DNA from: Fen-1258 sp947085815
GTDB lineage: Bacteria > Bacteroidota > Ignavibacteria > Ignavibacteriales > Melioribacteraceae
DNA: 64,000 nucleotides
Assembly: GCA_947085815.1 (NCBI GenBank)
Contig: CAMTXU010000003.1
Coordinates: 62,001-126,000 of the forward strand
Reading direction: 5' to 3'
Position numbers and translations under genes: made by a program. Position 1 is the first letter of the stretch. Each line of letters begins with the position of its first letter. Shown here one piece after another: positions 1 to 8,564 of the stretch. The notes beneath the pieces were generated by a model that saw only the letters and a list, made by a program, of their open reading frames with translations, was not told the origin of the DNA and did no database searches.

Positions 1-1306
1 TGAGTTTCAAATTGTAAATGATACTATTACTGTGGTATCCCCAATTTCCGGCGGACCAAGTGAAGCAGTTGGTATTATGTCCGGTGATAGAATTATCAAG
101 ATCGATGGAAAAAGTTGTATCGGCTGGAAAAATCAAGATGTAATAAAAAAGTTGCGCGGGAAAAAAGGTGTAGGCGTAGAGCTAACCATTTTTCGTCCAA
201 CTTCAAAATTAACGGGTAACTATAAAGTTATTCGCGACAAAATTAATTTATTCTCTGTTGACGCATCATTCATGACGGATGATGTAACCGGATACATTAA
301 CCTAACACGATTCTCCGAAACAACTACCTCCGAAATGGTGAAAGCTCTTCAAGATCTTTCTTCACGAGGAATGAAGAAATTAGTTCTAGATCTGCGAAAC
401 AATCCCGGCGGGTACGAAGTTCAAGCGGCTAATGTTGCCGATCTATTTCTGGATGACAATAAATTGATCGTATCTAACAAAGGCAGATTTAATAAATTCG
501 ACGAAGAATTCCGCGCGGATAAAGCTTATCCATTCGAAAAGATTCCGCTGATAATACTAGTTAACCGGGGTTCAGCCTCTGCAAGTGAAATTGTATCCGG
601 CGCAATTCAGGATTGGGATAGAGGTTTAATAGTTGGAGAGACAACTTTTGGTAAAGGATTAGTTCAAAGACCTATCCAGCTTCAGGATGGATCTGCGGTT
701 AGAATTACTATCGCAAAATATTACACTCCTTCCGGAAGACCAATACAAAGAGACTATAAAGACAAGACTAATTATTATAGAGAAGTGATGGCGCGGCAGG
801 AAATAGACGGTGATAACGTTGAACATAAAACCGAACAGGATTCTACAAAAACTAAATTTAAGACTAAGAAAGGTCGGATTGTATATGGCGGCGGTGGAAT
901 AACCCCCGACTATATTATTGAAGCGAGTTTAATTTCTGGTTATTCTGTAGAATTGAGAAGGAATAATGTTTACTATCAATTTGTTAGGAATTATCTGGAT
1001 AAGAATGGGAATCTGCTTCGGGGAAAATATCGAGATAATCTCGAAAAATTTGTTGAAGAATTTCAATTTAGAGATGAGCAGTTGCATGAATTTATAAAAT
1101 TTGCGGAATTTCTAAAAGTGAAATACGATGCAAAGGGATTCTTGACGGATAAAGAATTAATTCGTGTCAGCCTTAAGGCGTTTGTTGCACGAGATATTTT
1201 CAAAAACAGCGGATGGTATTTAACATTATTGAAATATGACCGACAATATAAAAAAGCCATCTCTCTTTTCGGAGAAGCTGAGAAACTTAACGGACTTTCA
1301 AAATAA
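1..1306 (+). CDS. S41-family C-terminal processing protease (5' end outside window)
   Basis: Periplasmic tail-specific serine protease of the CtpA/Prc type, cut by the window edge. The reading frame is already open at base 2 and reads through a PDZ domain (motif SGDRIIKIDG), so the GTG at 32 is an internal Val and not a start. The S41 catalytic core follows: GSASASE (bases about 569-591) carries the nucleophilic Ser and TTFGKG about 25 residues later the Lys of the Ser-Lys dyad. The C-terminal 110 or so residues after the YYTPSGRPIQ substrate-groove segment are charged and helical and I do not recognise them. The next gene starts 46 bp downstream. The signal peptide cannot be seen here. The family call is safe; substrate and physiological role are unknown. 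Confidence 0.93.
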   Translation, partial: EFQIVNDTITVVSPISGGPSEAVGIMSGDRIIKIDGKSCIGWKNQDVIKKLRGKKGVGVELTIFRPTSKLTGNYKVIRDKINLFSVDASFMTDDVTGYINLTRFSETTTSEMVKALQDLSSRGMKKLVLDLRNNPGGYEVQAANVADLFLDDNKLIVSNKGRFNKFDEEFRADKAYPFEKIPLIILVNRGSASASEIVSGAIQDWDRGLIVGETTFGKGLVQRPIQLQDGSAVRITIAKYYTPSGRPIQRDYKDKTNYYREVMARQEIDGDNVEHKTEQDSTKTKFKTKKGRIVYGGGGITPDYIIEASLISGYSVELRRNNVYYQFVRNYLDKNGNLLRGKYRDNLEKFVEEFQFRDEQLHEFIKFAEFLKVKYDAKGFLTDKELIRVSLKAFVARDIFKNSGWYLTLLKYDRQYKKAISLFGEAEKLNGLSK

Positions 1307-1352
1307 GCTACACTATTTATTTAGTGTGTGGATAGATTCAAATAAAAAAATA

Positions 1353-1910
1353 ATGATGAATAAAGAGACAAAACTTTTTCCATATAAAAATTTGTTCCCA
1401 AGACTTGATAATTCAGTCTTTCTCGCATCTGGGTCAAAAATTATTGGAGATGTTGTTATCGGTGAAAAATCATCTGTCTGGTATAATTGTGTGCTTCGGG
1501 GCGATGTTAATTATATTAAAATTGGCTCGATGACGAACGTCCAAGATTGTTCGATGCTTCATGTTACAAATGACAAATTCCCATTACTCATTGGAAATAA
1601 AGTAACTATCGGACATAGCGTAACACTGCACGGATGCATTCTAAATGATTCATGTTTGGTCGGAATGAACTCTACTGTTCTTGACGGCGCCGTGATAGAA
1701 GAAAAATCTATGGTGGCTGCCGGTGCACTTATTAAACCTGGATTCGTAGTCCCGTCCGGTAAATTAGCTGCTGGGGTTCCGGCTAAAGTAATTCGTGATT
1801 TAACCGAAGATGAGTTGGCGGAGTTTGAAAGATCTGCCTACCGCTATTTGGACTACACTAAGATTACGATCGAATCGCTGTTAAAGAATAATTATTCAAT
1901 TAAATGGTAA
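1353..1910 (+). CDS. gamma-carbonic anhydrase family protein (left-handed beta-helix)
   Basis: A 185-residue hexapeptide-repeat protein of the gamma-carbonic anhydrase/YrdA/PaaY family. Repeated turns of the form [IV]G..[SV] run through the middle (GDVVIGEKSSVWYNCVLRGD, then KVTIGHSVTLHGC). The three His expected to bind metal at the trimer interface are present in SMLHV, TIGHS and TLHGC. A long helix at the C-terminus (TEDELAEFERSAYRY) packs on the prism in family members. The open frame extends upstream to 1236, but that part overlaps the preceding gene; the ATG pair at 1353/1356 fits the family N-terminus. Many members have little or no carbonic anhydrase activity, so catalysis is not assured. 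It ends 4 bp before ybeY. Confidence 0.88.
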   Translation: MMNKETKLFPYKNLFPRLDNSVFLASGSKIIGDVVIGEKSSVWYNCVLRGDVNYIKIGSMTNVQDCSMLHVTNDKFPLLIGNKVTIGHSVTLHGCILNDSCLVGMNSTVLDGAVIEEKSMVAAGALIKPGFVVPSGKLAAGVPAKVIRDLTEDELAEFERSAYRYLDYTKITIESLLKNNYSIKW

Positions 1911-1914
1911 TTTT

Positions 1915-2355
1915 GTGAAGAATGTGTTTGTTTCCTGTGAGAAGGGAATAAGGATTAATAAAAATTCCGTTCACAAAATTGTGAAATTGATTTGTGATGA
2001 ATTGAATCTTCGAGTTAATTCTCTTGAATTCAATTTTGTATCCTCATCAACCATGATTGAAGTGAACAATAAATATTTACAGCATAATTTTGAGACTGAC
2101 ATAATAACCTTTGATTATTCAAGTGAAAAAAATAAGTTAGATGGCGAAATTTTTATTTCTTTGAATGATGCCGTTGTAAACAGTAAAAAGTATAAGGTTT
2201 CGGTCGATAATGAATTGTTGAGATTAATAGCACACGGTATTTTACACCTATTAGGCTACGATGATTCAACTTCATCAAAAAGAAGAAAAATGAAATCTGT
2301 AGAGGACAATTTGGTTAGCAGCTTCAATAAATACGCAAAAGGTTTGGTAATATAG
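1915..2355 (+). CDS. ybeY: endoribonuclease YbeY (rRNA maturation)
   Basis: Zinc-dependent single-strand endoribonuclease family involved in 16S rRNA 3'-end maturation and ribosome quality control, 146 residues. The signature is HGILHLLGYDD at residues 107-117. The first two metal ligands, His107 and His111, are in place. The position of the usual third His (HGxxHLxGxxH) is Asp117. Asp can bind zinc, and I believe some Bacteroidota homologues also depart from His here, so this is probably a lineage variant and not inactivation. The start is GTG at 1915, 4 bp after the preceding stop, and smg follows after 2 bp, so the three genes are probably co-transcribed. Confidence 0.9.
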   Translation: MKNVFVSCEKGIRINKNSVHKIVKLICDELNLRVNSLEFNFVSSSTMIEVNNKYLQHNFETDIITFDYSSEKNKLDGEIFISLNDAVVNSKKYKVSVDNELLRLIAHGILHLLGYDDSTSSKRRKMKSVEDNLVSSFNKYAKGLVI

Positions 2356-2357
2356 AA

Positions 2358-2816
2358 ATGACATCAAAAATTGTAGAAGTTTTAGCCAAAATATTGGAAG
2401 GATTAGGGAACAATTCCTCAATTGAAGAGGTAAATCGTTCATTAATGAAGAACAAACAATTTGATAAACAAACTTTAGGAATTGCATTCAGTTTGATTTA
2501 CGATAAAATTCTCTCTAAAAAAGTACAGCCGAAAAGGGAAGAAATCAAAAAGAAAAATAGTGTTAGATTTTTATCCGACTCCGAAAAGGATACGCTTGGG
2601 ATAGAGAATTATAATTATCTGCTCCATCTTATAAATGTTGGTTTACTAGAAATAGAGAATTTGGAAATCATATTAGATCAAATCACCATCTTTCCAGAAA
2701 GTAGAGTCACACGGAGAGAAATCAATTGGGTCATTCTCCTCTCATTAGTCGAGTTTGATTCTGAAGTTTTACCCGGAAGCAGAATGTTGCTTTACTCTTC
2801 CGATACTGTCAACTAA
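2358..2816 (+). CDS. smg: Smg/DUF494 family protein
   Basis: A 152-residue small helical protein that I match from memory to E. coli Smg (DUF494). The C-terminal half carries the family pattern of a YLLHLINVGLLE helix, an acidic helix, then INWVILLSLVEF. The molecular function is not established. Context supports the call: in proteobacteria smg lies beside the DNA-processing and topoisomerase-like genes (dprA, yrdD), and here it sits 12 bp upstream of topA. ATG start at 2358, immediately after ybeY. No signal peptide or membrane segment. Confidence 0.78.
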   Translation: MTSKIVEVLAKILEGLGNNSSIEEVNRSLMKNKQFDKQTLGIAFSLIYDKILSKKVQPKREEIKKKNSVRFLSDSEKDTLGIENYNYLLHLINVGLLEIENLEIILDQITIFPESRVTRREINWVILLSLVEFDSEVLPGSRMLLYSSDTVN

Positions 2817-2828
2817 AAGGTAATCCTA

Positions 2829-5060
2829 ATGAGTAAAGATCTTATTCTTGTGGAGTCTCCCTCCAAAGCAAAAACCATTAATAAATATGTTGGCAAAAAA
2901 TATATTGTTGAAGCTACTGTTGGACATATAAGAAACCTACCCAAAACAAAGCTTGGAATTGATATCGAGAACGGGTTTGAACCGACTTTATTAAATATCC
3001 GAGGCAAAGGCGACATCATAAAAAAAATTAGATCGCTTGCAGCCAAATCCGATAAAATATATATCGCAACTGACCCCGACCGCGAAGGAGAAGCCATTGC
3101 TCAGGATGTGGTAGATATTTTAACAGTTCCCCAAAGAGAAAGAATAGAACGAGTTCTGTTTAATGAAATAACTAAGAAAGCCGTTAATGAAGCTTTGCAG
3201 AACACAATCAAAATTGATGATCATCTCGTTACTTCTCAACGTGCCCGTCGTGTGATGGATAGAATTATAGGGTATCAAGTTAGTCCTTTCCTCTGGCGTG
3301 CTGTAATTGAAGCCTACGGAAGTTCTTTATCCGCCGGTCGTGTGCAATCTGTTGCCTTGAGATTGATTTGCGAACGCGAGGATGAAATAGAGAAATTTAT
3401 TCCCACCGAGTATTGGTCTATCGTTGCAGTATTCACTTCAGAAAAAGGTGAAGAAATCCGCGCGAAGTTATACGAGGTGAATGGCAAACAGATCAAGTTA
3501 CCGCCAAAACCTCAAATGACCAATGAAGATTGGGATGAATTCCTAAAATCAAATTTTGCAATAACAAAAGCTGAGTTAGCAAATCAAATTGTTGAATCGC
3601 TTCGTAATAAAAATAATTACTATATCTCCGATCTCACAAAAAGAGAGAGCAGAAAGAATCCTTATCCGCCATTTATAACCAGCAGTCTTCAAGTTGAGTC
3701 ATCTCGTAAACTTAGATTCCGTCCGCGCAGAACAATGATGCTGGCTCAACAACTTTATGAAGGTATTGATCTCGGTGCAGAAGGTACAACCGGTTTAATA
3801 ACTTACATGAGAACAGATTCGACCCGGTTGAGTGAAGAAGTAGTTTCCGAAGCAAGAAATTTTATCAATGAAAAATATGGCGAGAAATATTTACCGGAAA
3901 AGCCAAAGACCTACGAACAAAAAAATAAAAAAAATGTTCAGGACGCTCACGAAGCCGTACGCCCGACTTCATTAAAATATACTCCGGAATTTGTAAAAGA
4001 GTTTTTAGATGAGGCTCAATTCAAGTTGTATGAACTTATCTGGAAACGCTTCATCGCTTGTCAAATGGAATCTGCACGACTGGAAACAACTACCGTAAGT
4101 ATCGCTTCGGATGAGTTTGTATTTAGAAGTTCCGGCACCACAATTTTATTTGATGGCTATATGACATTGTACGATGAAGATTTGGAAGACAAAGATGATC
4201 AAAATGGAAATGGCTTACTGATTCCAGCGGGATTAGAGAAAGATCAGAAAATGGGATTAAAGGAGCTGACCCCAAACCAGCATTTCACCAAACCGCCGCC
4301 GCGGTTTACCGAAAGTTCCTTAATAAAAGAATTGGAAAGCAATGGAATTGGTCGTCCAAGCACATATGCCATGATTATGGGAACTATAATTGACAGAAAA
4401 TACGTTGAGCAGATTGAACGCAAAATGATTCCTACAGAACTTGGCAGAAAGGTGAATAATATCCTTGTTAAAAATTTCTCTAACATTTTCAATGTTAACT
4501 TTACCGCAAAAATGGAAGAGGAGTTGGATTCGATTGCTGATGGAGAGATTGGCTACTTAAAGGTATTGAATGATTTTTATGAGCCCTTTTCGAAAACGTT
4601 AAAAGAAGTAGAGGCTAATCTCGAAAAGATTAAATGCGATAAATGCGGTTCGGATATGGATATTAAGATGGGGCGATTTGGAAAATATCTGGCATGTACA
4701 AATTATCCCGAGTGTAAAAATATAAAATCGTTAAAAGAATTTGCACCGAATGGTGGCGCTCCCGAACCCACCGGTGACGATTGTCCTAAGTGCGGTTCAA
4801 AAACAGTTTATAGGGAAGGTAAGTTTGGCAGGTTTATAGGTTGCGAAAAATATCCCGACTGCGATTTCACAAAAATCGTAACGCTCGGATTGAAATGTCC
4901 CAAGTGCAGCGAAGGTGAAGTGATAACGCGCAGAACAAAACGAGGCAAGATATTTTATGGTTGTAACAAATATCCTGATTGCGATTTTGCCAGTTGGACA
5001 ATCCCAAAGCCGAAGGAAGAGGAAGAAGAGGCTGCTTTTGCTGCCGGGGAAGATATTTAA
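2829..5060 (+). CDS. topA: DNA topoisomerase I (type IA)
   Basis: Relaxes negatively supercoiled DNA through a 5'-phosphotyrosine intermediate; 743 residues. It opens with the TOPRIM domain (LILVESPSKAKTI; acidic triad in ATDPDREGEAIA). The nucleophile is Tyr326 in GLITYMRTDSTR. The toroidal core continues to about residue 590 with the RFTESSLIKELE and GIGRPSTYA motifs. The C-terminus has three zinc-ribbon modules, each with two CxxC-type pairs (CDKCG, CPKCG, CPKCS), as in E. coli TopA, followed by an acidic tail. It is preceded by smg and followed after 31 bp by a Xer-type recombinase. Length and all key residues look normal. Confidence 0.98.
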   Translation: MSKDLILVESPSKAKTINKYVGKKYIVEATVGHIRNLPKTKLGIDIENGFEPTLLNIRGKGDIIKKIRSLAAKSDKIYIATDPDREGEAIAQDVVDILTVPQRERIERVLFNEITKKAVNEALQNTIKIDDHLVTSQRARRVMDRIIGYQVSPFLWRAVIEAYGSSLSAGRVQSVALRLICEREDEIEKFIPTEYWSIVAVFTSEKGEEIRAKLYEVNGKQIKLPPKPQMTNEDWDEFLKSNFAITKAELANQIVESLRNKNNYYISDLTKRESRKNPYPPFITSSLQVESSRKLRFRPRRTMMLAQQLYEGIDLGAEGTTGLITYMRTDSTRLSEEVVSEARNFINEKYGEKYLPEKPKTYEQKNKKNVQDAHEAVRPTSLKYTPEFVKEFLDEAQFKLYELIWKRFIACQMESARLETTTVSIASDEFVFRSSGTTILFDGYMTLYDEDLEDKDDQNGNGLLIPAGLEKDQKMGLKELTPNQHFTKPPPRFTESSLIKELESNGIGRPSTYAMIMGTIIDRKYVEQIERKMIPTELGRKVNNILVKNFSNIFNVNFTAKMEEELDSIADGEIGYLKVLNDFYEPFSKTLKEVEANLEKIKCDKCGSDMDIKMGRFGKYLACTNYPECKNIKSLKEFAPNGGAPEPTGDDCPKCGSKTVYREGKFGRFIGCEKYPDCDFTKIVTLGLKCPKCSEGEVITRRTKRGKIFYGCNKYPDCDFASWTIPKPKEEEEEAAFAAGEDI

Positions 5061-5091
5061 AAAATTAGTTGTCAACATTAACGGCACTTAA

Positions 5092-5985
5092 ATGGCGAAG
5101 CTCGATATACGTGAAATACTAGATCGAATGCTTGCAGAACTCTCGGGGGTTAGCCGTGCATCTCAGAATACTATCAATGCGTACACCCATGATCTAAATG
5201 AATTTCTCTTATTTTGTGAAGATCGGCAGATTAACTTAATCACCCAAATTACTGACAAAACAATCCGTCACTTTGTAATTCATTTAAGTGAAAGTGATTT
5301 GGAAAAGAGCTCAATTTCCAGAAAACTCTCTTCATTACGCAGATTGTTTAATTTCGGGCTCCGGCACGATTTAATTGAAAAAAACCCAATTTCGAAAATT
5401 CCAAATCCCAAAGTAAATCGTAAGCTGCCGGAGACGATTAATCTTGACTCTTTTTTGGAAATTTTTAGATTGCTAGATGAAAAGGGGAACGATTCCTCAA
5501 TTATGGTCAAAGCAATTTTCGAATTGCTCTACGGCTGCGCTTTAAGGGTTTCTGAATTATGTTCTTTGAATATTTGCGATATTGATTTCATTAACAAGAG
5601 TGTGAAAATTATTGGTAAAGGATCAAAAACTAGAATTGTTCCGCTCGGCTCAAAATCATCTGTAGTTATAAAAGACTACTTAAAAACAATTAACAGCTCA
5701 TCAATGCATGAACCGTTATTTTCAAATAATGAGGGCAAACGAATGTCGCGTTACACGGTCTATAATATTGTAAAAAAACATTTAACGAAGGTAACAGATA
5801 TAGATAAAAAGAGTCCTCATATTCTTCGACATAGCGCGGCTACTCATATGCTCGATCGGGATGCAGATTTATTAGCAGTAAAAGAAATTCTTGGACACGA
5901 AAATTTATCAACCACACAAATATATACTCATGTGAGTATAGAGAGACTAAAAAAATCATACAAGAAGGCTCATCCAAAATCATAA
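5092..5985 (+). CDS. tyrosine recombinase, XerC/XerD type
   Basis: Tyrosine-family site-specific recombinase of 297 residues, the normal size for chromosome-dimer-resolving Xer enzymes. An N-terminal SAM-like core-binding domain (residues about 8-95) precedes the catalytic domain. The full catalytic set is visible: Arg152 (ALRVSEL), Lys176 (IIGKGSKTR), His243 and Arg246 (HILRH), His269 (LGHE) and the nucleophile Tyr278 (IYTHV). It lies between topA and hpf, a chromosomal housekeeping setting with no att sites or cargo nearby, so a dif-acting Xer protein is more likely than a phage integrase. XerC and XerD cannot be told apart from sequence alone. Confidence 0.9.
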   Translation: MAKLDIREILDRMLAELSGVSRASQNTINAYTHDLNEFLLFCEDRQINLITQITDKTIRHFVIHLSESDLEKSSISRKLSSLRRLFNFGLRHDLIEKNPISKIPNPKVNRKLPETINLDSFLEIFRLLDEKGNDSSIMVKAIFELLYGCALRVSELCSLNICDIDFINKSVKIIGKGSKTRIVPLGSKSSVVIKDYLKTINSSSMHEPLFSNNEGKRMSRYTVYNIVKKHLTKVTDIDKKSPHILRHSAATHMLDRDADLLAVKEILGHENLSTTQIYTHVSIERLKKSYKKAHPKS

Positions 5986-5995
5986 AGGAGTTACT

Positions 5996-6301
5996 ATGAA
6001 CATTCAAATTACTTCTCGTAAATTTAGAGCAAAAAACTCTCTTAAAGATTTTATCCGTGAGGAGATCAAAGATCTTGAGAAATACAATGATGAGATCATT
6101 TCGGTTGATGTAATACTAAGTTTTACTCATCTCAAAGACAGTATTAAAACCGCTGAGATAATACTCACCGTTCCCAAAAAGGCATTAACCGTAACCTCAG
6201 AAAGTGATGAATTTGAAAAATCTATAACTCAGTCTATCGAAAAAATTAGAAAACTATTAAGAAAACTAAAAACCAAGCGTCTCATTAGGCCTAAAAAATG
6301 A
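5996..6301 (+). CDS. hpf: ribosome hibernation-promoting factor, short form (HPF/RaiA)
   Basis: A 101-residue ribosome-associated protein of the HPF/YfiA family that binds the 30S decoding region in slow growth. The fold signature is visible: N-terminal strand NIQITSRKFR, two amphipathic helices, and a basic C-terminus (RKLLRKLKTKRLIRPKK). It lacks the C-terminal dimerisation domain of long HPF, so it is the short type. A clear Shine-Dalgarno (AAAGGAG, about 5984-5990) sits 5 bp before the ATG. Its stop overlaps the start of hprK (ATGA), so translation is probably coupled, as in the hpf-PTS(Ntr) clusters of other bacteria. Confidence 0.9.
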   Translation: MNIQITSRKFRAKNSLKDFIREEIKDLEKYNDEIISVDVILSFTHLKDSIKTAEIILTVPKKALTVTSESDEFEKSITQSIEKIRKLLRKLKTKRLIRPKK

Positions 6302-7308
6302 AAATTAACGAGAGCTCGATTGCTAGGAAGGGAAGCATAACAGTAGAATTTTTTTATAATAATACATCCGAACGGTTCAAACTGCGCCTTTTAAACGAGC
6401 GAGTTGGATTTGATCGTTTGATTAAAGATCCTAACCTGCACAGACCGGGACTTCCGTTGGCAGGTTTCTTAGAATTGTTCTCCTACAACCGTATTCAAGT
6501 GTTTGGAAACACTGAGATGCGTTACCTTCTCAATCTCCCCATTGAGGAGAGAACCACCGCACTCGAGAATATTTTTAATTATGATATTCCCTGCCTGGTC
6601 ATTACTAATAATTCTGAACCTACTCCAGAGATGGCAGATTTAGCTAACAAATATAATATTCCAATTTTTGGATCGGCTTACTCTTCAACAAAAGCTATTT
6701 TTCTCATTTCAGATTTTCTTGACGATCAATTTGCGCCGCGGCTCTCGGTCCATGGTTCTTTTGTTGATGTCTACGGTGTGGGAATGTTGTTCGTCGGTAA
6801 ATCCGGTATCGGTAAGAGCGAAGTTGCATTGGACTTAGTTGAAAGAGGGCATCGCTTAGTTGCCGATGATGTAGTGATTTTAACTAAGAAGGGAGAAGGG
6901 ATATTAATGGGTGCCGGAACCGATATTGTTAAACATTTTATGGAATTACGCGGCATTGGTATTATTGACGTGAGAAGCATGTTTGGAGTGAGAGCAATTA
7001 GATTTCAAAAACGTCTCGAAGTGATTATAGAGCTTGAAGTCTGGAATGAACAGTCAGAGTATACTCGGACCGGATTAGATGACTCATCCACTTCACTGGT
7101 GGATGTCGAAATACCGTATGTTAAATTGCCAATTATTCCCGGTAAAAATATAACTGTAGTTTCCGAAATCATTGCTCTCAATTATCTCCTTAAGCATTAC
7201 GGGTATGATGCGGCTAAAGTGCTGCAAGATCGAATAACCTCAAAAATTCGTCAAAAAAATGAAGAATTGAATCGAGTGGTAGATTATTTCGAGCACGATT
7301 TTGAATAA
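6298..7308 (+). CDS. hprK: HPr kinase/phosphorylase
   Basis: Bifunctional kinase/phosphorylase acting on the regulatory Ser of the phosphocarrier HPr; 336 residues. An N-terminal receiver-like domain of about 130 residues precedes the catalytic domain, with P-loop GKSGIGKSE (around residue 165) and the family signature ELRGIGIIDVRSMFG. Both are intact. It overlaps hpf by 4 bp. No HPr, EI or EII gene is in this window, so the substrate is presumably encoded elsewhere, perhaps a nitrogen-type PTS. The 64-bp gap to the next gene holds a promoter. Confidence 0.95.
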   Translation: MKINESSIARKGSITVEFFYNNTSERFKLRLLNERVGFDRLIKDPNLHRPGLPLAGFLELFSYNRIQVFGNTEMRYLLNLPIEERTTALENIFNYDIPCLVITNNSEPTPEMADLANKYNIPIFGSAYSSTKAIFLISDFLDDQFAPRLSVHGSFVDVYGVGMLFVGKSGIGKSEVALDLVERGHRLVADDVVILTKKGEGILMGAGTDIVKHFMELRGIGIIDVRSMFGVRAIRFQKRLEVIIELEVWNEQSEYTRTGLDDSSTSLVDVEIPYVKLPIIPGKNITVVSEIIALNYLLKHYGYDAAKVLQDRITSKIRQKNEELNRVVDYFEHDFE

Positions 7309-7327
7309 TATTTGCTGGTTTTATTTC

Positions 7328-7358
7328 TTGACTAGAGAGGGATGATTTGCTATCTTCG
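7328..7358 (+). promoter_or_regulatory. promoter, Bacteroidota-type
   Basis: TTG at 7328-7330 (TTGACT) is followed after exactly 20 bases by TATCTTCG at 7351-7358, one mismatch from the TAnnTTTG -7 element. The same bases also read as TTGACT-N17-TATCTT for a sigma-70-like enzyme. Transcription would start near 7365, leaving a leader of about 8 bases before the ATG at 7373. Confidence 0.55.
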
Positions 7359-7372
7359 CAACCGAAAATACT

Positions 7373-8296
7373 ATGAAAAAATTTTACTACTTTTCAAAAT
7401 CAAAATTAAAATTCGTCGAAATACGTAATTTCTACAAGAAATTTGTATTCCTCGTTTTTTTCTTTTCTGTACTAGTGTCCTTTTTTGTCTTTGGGACATT
7501 CCTAGTATTTAATGAGTTCATCAACCCGGACTCAGAAGTAAAATCATTAAAAAAGAATAACGCCATTTTGCGGGATAAATTTGACCTGCTTCTCAATCAA
7601 TATAAAAAATTAGACGAACGAATTGCTGAAATCTCATTACAAAGCCACGATCTTAGATTAAAAGCCAATCTCGAACCACTGGATGTAAATCAATTTAGCG
7701 GTTCTGGTGGAAACATTTTCGAACCGATCAAAATATCCAGCCTTGGTGGATATGAAAACTATATTGATCAACTTGATTCATACGTTAATAACATTTCGCT
7801 AAAAATAAAACTTGAAAAAAATAATTACGAAGAGATAAATAATTCTTTTAAAGAGAATGAAAAGCTATATGAGGCACTTCCAGCACTTAGACCTTGTGAA
7901 GGTAGAATCGCAGATGATTTTGGCATAAGAATGCACCCCATTTTCAGGATTATGAGGATGCATAATGGTGTTGATATAATTACCGATACCGGAACAAAAG
8001 TTTATGCCCCAGGAGCGGGAGTAGTTTCTTACGCCGGATGGCGTGGCGGTTACGGCTTAACATTAGAAATTGAACATGGCTTTGGTTACAAAACTATATA
8101 TGCGCATTTAGAAAGTATAAAAGTTAAACAAGGACAGCATCTTCAAAGAGGTGATTTTATTGCCCTTAGCGGAAATTCAGGAAAACTTTCAACCGGTCCC
8201 CATTTGCATTATGAAGTTAGAAATAATGGAGTTGCCTTAGACCCGAGAAATTTTATCTATGATGATGTTAACATATTTGAAGTTGTCAAAAAATAG
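7373..8296 (+). CDS. M23-family metallopeptidase, membrane-anchored
   Basis: Probable peptidoglycan endopeptidase or divisome-type LytM factor, 307 residues. A single N-terminal membrane segment (residues about 23-48, FVFLVFFFSVLVSFFVFG) anchors a periplasmic coiled-coil (about 55-165). The C-terminal M23 domain follows (about 175-290). The zinc site looks complete: HNGVDI gives the HxxxD pair and HLHYEV the HxH pair, so it should be active and not a degenerate EnvC-like activator. The RMHPIF segment ahead of the HxxxD motif is typical. It has its own promoter; the next gene starts 23 bp downstream. Confidence 0.92.
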   Translation: MKKFYYFSKSKLKFVEIRNFYKKFVFLVFFFSVLVSFFVFGTFLVFNEFINPDSEVKSLKKNNAILRDKFDLLLNQYKKLDERIAEISLQSHDLRLKANLEPLDVNQFSGSGGNIFEPIKISSLGGYENYIDQLDSYVNNISLKIKLEKNNYEEINNSFKENEKLYEALPALRPCEGRIADDFGIRMHPIFRIMRMHNGVDIITDTGTKVYAPGAGVVSYAGWRGGYGLTLEIEHGFGYKTIYAHLESIKVKQGQHLQRGDFIALSGNSGKLSTGPHLHYEVRNNGVALDPRNFIYDDVNIFEVVKK

Positions 8297-8306
8297 AAAA
8301 CATTTC

Positions 8307-8311
8307 AGGAG
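8307..8311 (+). promoter_or_regulatory. ribosome binding site that fixes the start at 8320
   Basis: AGGAG, 8 bases before the ATG at 8320. The in-frame TTG at 8314 is only 2 bases away and too close to be used. Confidence 0.6.
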
Positions 8312-8319
8312 AATTGACA

Positions 8320-8550
8320 ATGATTTGGACCGTCGAATTAGCATCTTATCTTGATGACGCTCCGTGGCCTGCTACAAAGGAAGAATTAATTGATTACGCC
8401 GAACGTATTGGTGCACCACTTGAAGTTGTTGAAAATCTTTTAGAATTAGAAGATTCAGACGAGCCTTATGAATCGATCGAAGATATTTGGCCTGACTACC
8501 CGAGTGATGAAGATTTCTTTTACAACGATGATGATGAATTTAAATCGTAA
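8320..8550 (+). CDS. DUF2795-like small acidic protein
   Basis: A 76-residue, strongly acidic protein. The first 60 residues resemble DUF2795 by eye: W-[TV]-VELASYLDDAPWPATKEEL, a helix YAERIGAP, then LLELEDSDEPYESIEDIW. The tail is a run of Asp/Glu with aromatics. The function of this family is unknown to me. It lies between an M23 peptidase and holB with short gaps on both sides and has a good Shine-Dalgarno, so it is a genuine translated gene. No signal peptide or membrane segment; probably cytosolic. Confidence 0.72.
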   Translation: MIWTVELASYLDDAPWPATKEELIDYAERIGAPLEVVENLLELEDSDEPYESIEDIWPDYPSDEDFFYNDDDEFKS

Positions 8551-8564
8551 TGTAAGGAAAGAGA

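Noticed and set aside
5092..5985. Integrase marking a genomic island
   Set aside because: It sits inside a housekeeping operon between topA and hpf, with no att repeats, tRNA or cargo genes.
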